Source: Falciphora oryzae
Lineage: Eukaryota > Ascomycota > Sordariomycetes > Magnaporthales > Magnaporthaceae
Direction of reading: 5' to 3'
NCBI GenBank assembly: GCA_000733355.1
Contig: JNVV01000045.1
Span: 5,845-23,807, forward strand
Length of the DNA: 17,963 nt
In this document: piece after piece, positions 17,622 through 17,963 of the stretch
How the letters are laid out: each line of letters opens with the position of its first letter
Position numbering within the stretch: position 1 is the first letter of the stretch
Notes under the pieces: generated by a model
Database searches by the model: none
What the model saw: only the letters and a program-made list of their open reading frames with translations
What the model was told of the DNA's origin: nothing
Translations under genes and position numbers: made by a program

Positions 17622-17963
17622 CTAAGGACTCGCAAAAGGATCAACAAACTCCCCTGGAGACGGCGCAGATGCTGAGGGCGGTGCAAAGACCTCCCTAGGT
17701 GGCGTGGAGTGCAGGGGAGTGCCTAACTCAACCACCCTATCCTCGTCAGCCTCGTCCCTTGCCTGCAAAGAGGCACCCAGTTCATGTTGCGAGTAATCTC
17801 GCCTGGCGCCGGCACGGATACCGGTGCGGCTACTGCCACGAGGCCTTGCCCGGGCCGGCCGTATAGTATCGTTGAAGGGGCCCTGCCCTGGAGGACGGCC
17901 TTTGCGAGTGCCAGTTGGATCCGTTACCCGGAGAAAAGGATCCTCCGTATCCCGGCTGGCTTT
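17622..17963 (-). CDS. 3' end of an open reading frame running off the right edge, function unknown
   Basis: On the minus strand the frame is open from the window edge (17963) for 113 codons to TAG at 17624-17622. It begins KASRDTEDPFLRVTDPTG. It is rich in Arg, Pro, Gly and Asp/Glu (KGRPPGQG, RPARARPRGSS, ARDEADEDRVVELGTP, PPSASAPSPGEF) and looks like a disordered C-terminal tail. The DNA here is G+C-rich and free of stops, in contrast to the pseudogenes nearby. A basic KGRP-type tail occurs at the C-terminus of some fungal DNA transposases (MULE-like), but this is only a resemblance. The start and the main domains are outside the window. Confidence 0.55.
   Translation of the reverse strand, partial: KASRDTEDPFLRVTDPTGTRKGRPPGQGPFNDTIRPARARPRGSSRTGIRAGARRDYSQHELGASLQARDEADEDRVVELGTPLHSTPPREVFAPPSASAPSPGEFVDPFASP

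Overview
The window is a transposon graveyard from a filamentous ascomycete (Pezizomycotina). The evidence is two Fot1/pogo-type transposons, a chromodomain-bearing Ty3/gypsy element, solo LTRs, and decay almost entirely by transitions (TGG or CAA codons to stops, Asp to Asn, Cys to Tyr). That decay is the footprint expected of repeat-induced point mutation (RIP). No rRNA, tRNA, CRISPR array or clear host housekeeping gene was found.

Layout. 1-284: no gene. 285-2045 (+): a mutated pogo/Fot1 transposon; the stops lie in one continuous frame and two of three catalytic Asp are now Asn. 2048-5642 (-): a very long gag-like reading frame of a heavily mutated retroelement, split by two solo LTRs (3211-3693, TSD AGTTT; 4473-4968, TSD ATTAT). 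Subtracting each LTR plus one TSD copy leaves the gag frame continuous. 5720-5938: five hairpins with a constant 13-nt loop and unrelated stems. 5980-7240 (-): an unrecognised Ser/Thr/Pro-rich pseudogene. 7480-8002 and 13942-16480: arms of an unrecognised inverted repeat ('X') carrying decayed coding sequence. Into the centre of X went a full-length Ty3/gypsy element (8003-13936, 216-bp LTRs, TSD ACCAT) with gag and pol in two frames and many stops. Into the right arm of X went an intact Fot1/pogo transposon (14032-15889, 44-bp TIRs, TA duplication) with an undamaged transposase. 16481-17621 holds nothing recognised. The right edge carries the 3' end of an open reading frame on the minus strand.

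Relative order (inference): the gag element and X are oldest; the gypsy element entered X and was then mutated; the solo LTRs and the second pogo element lack the dense mutations of their surroundings and are later arrivals. Apart from the intact pogo transposase and perhaps the edge ORF, nothing here looks able to make a working protein.
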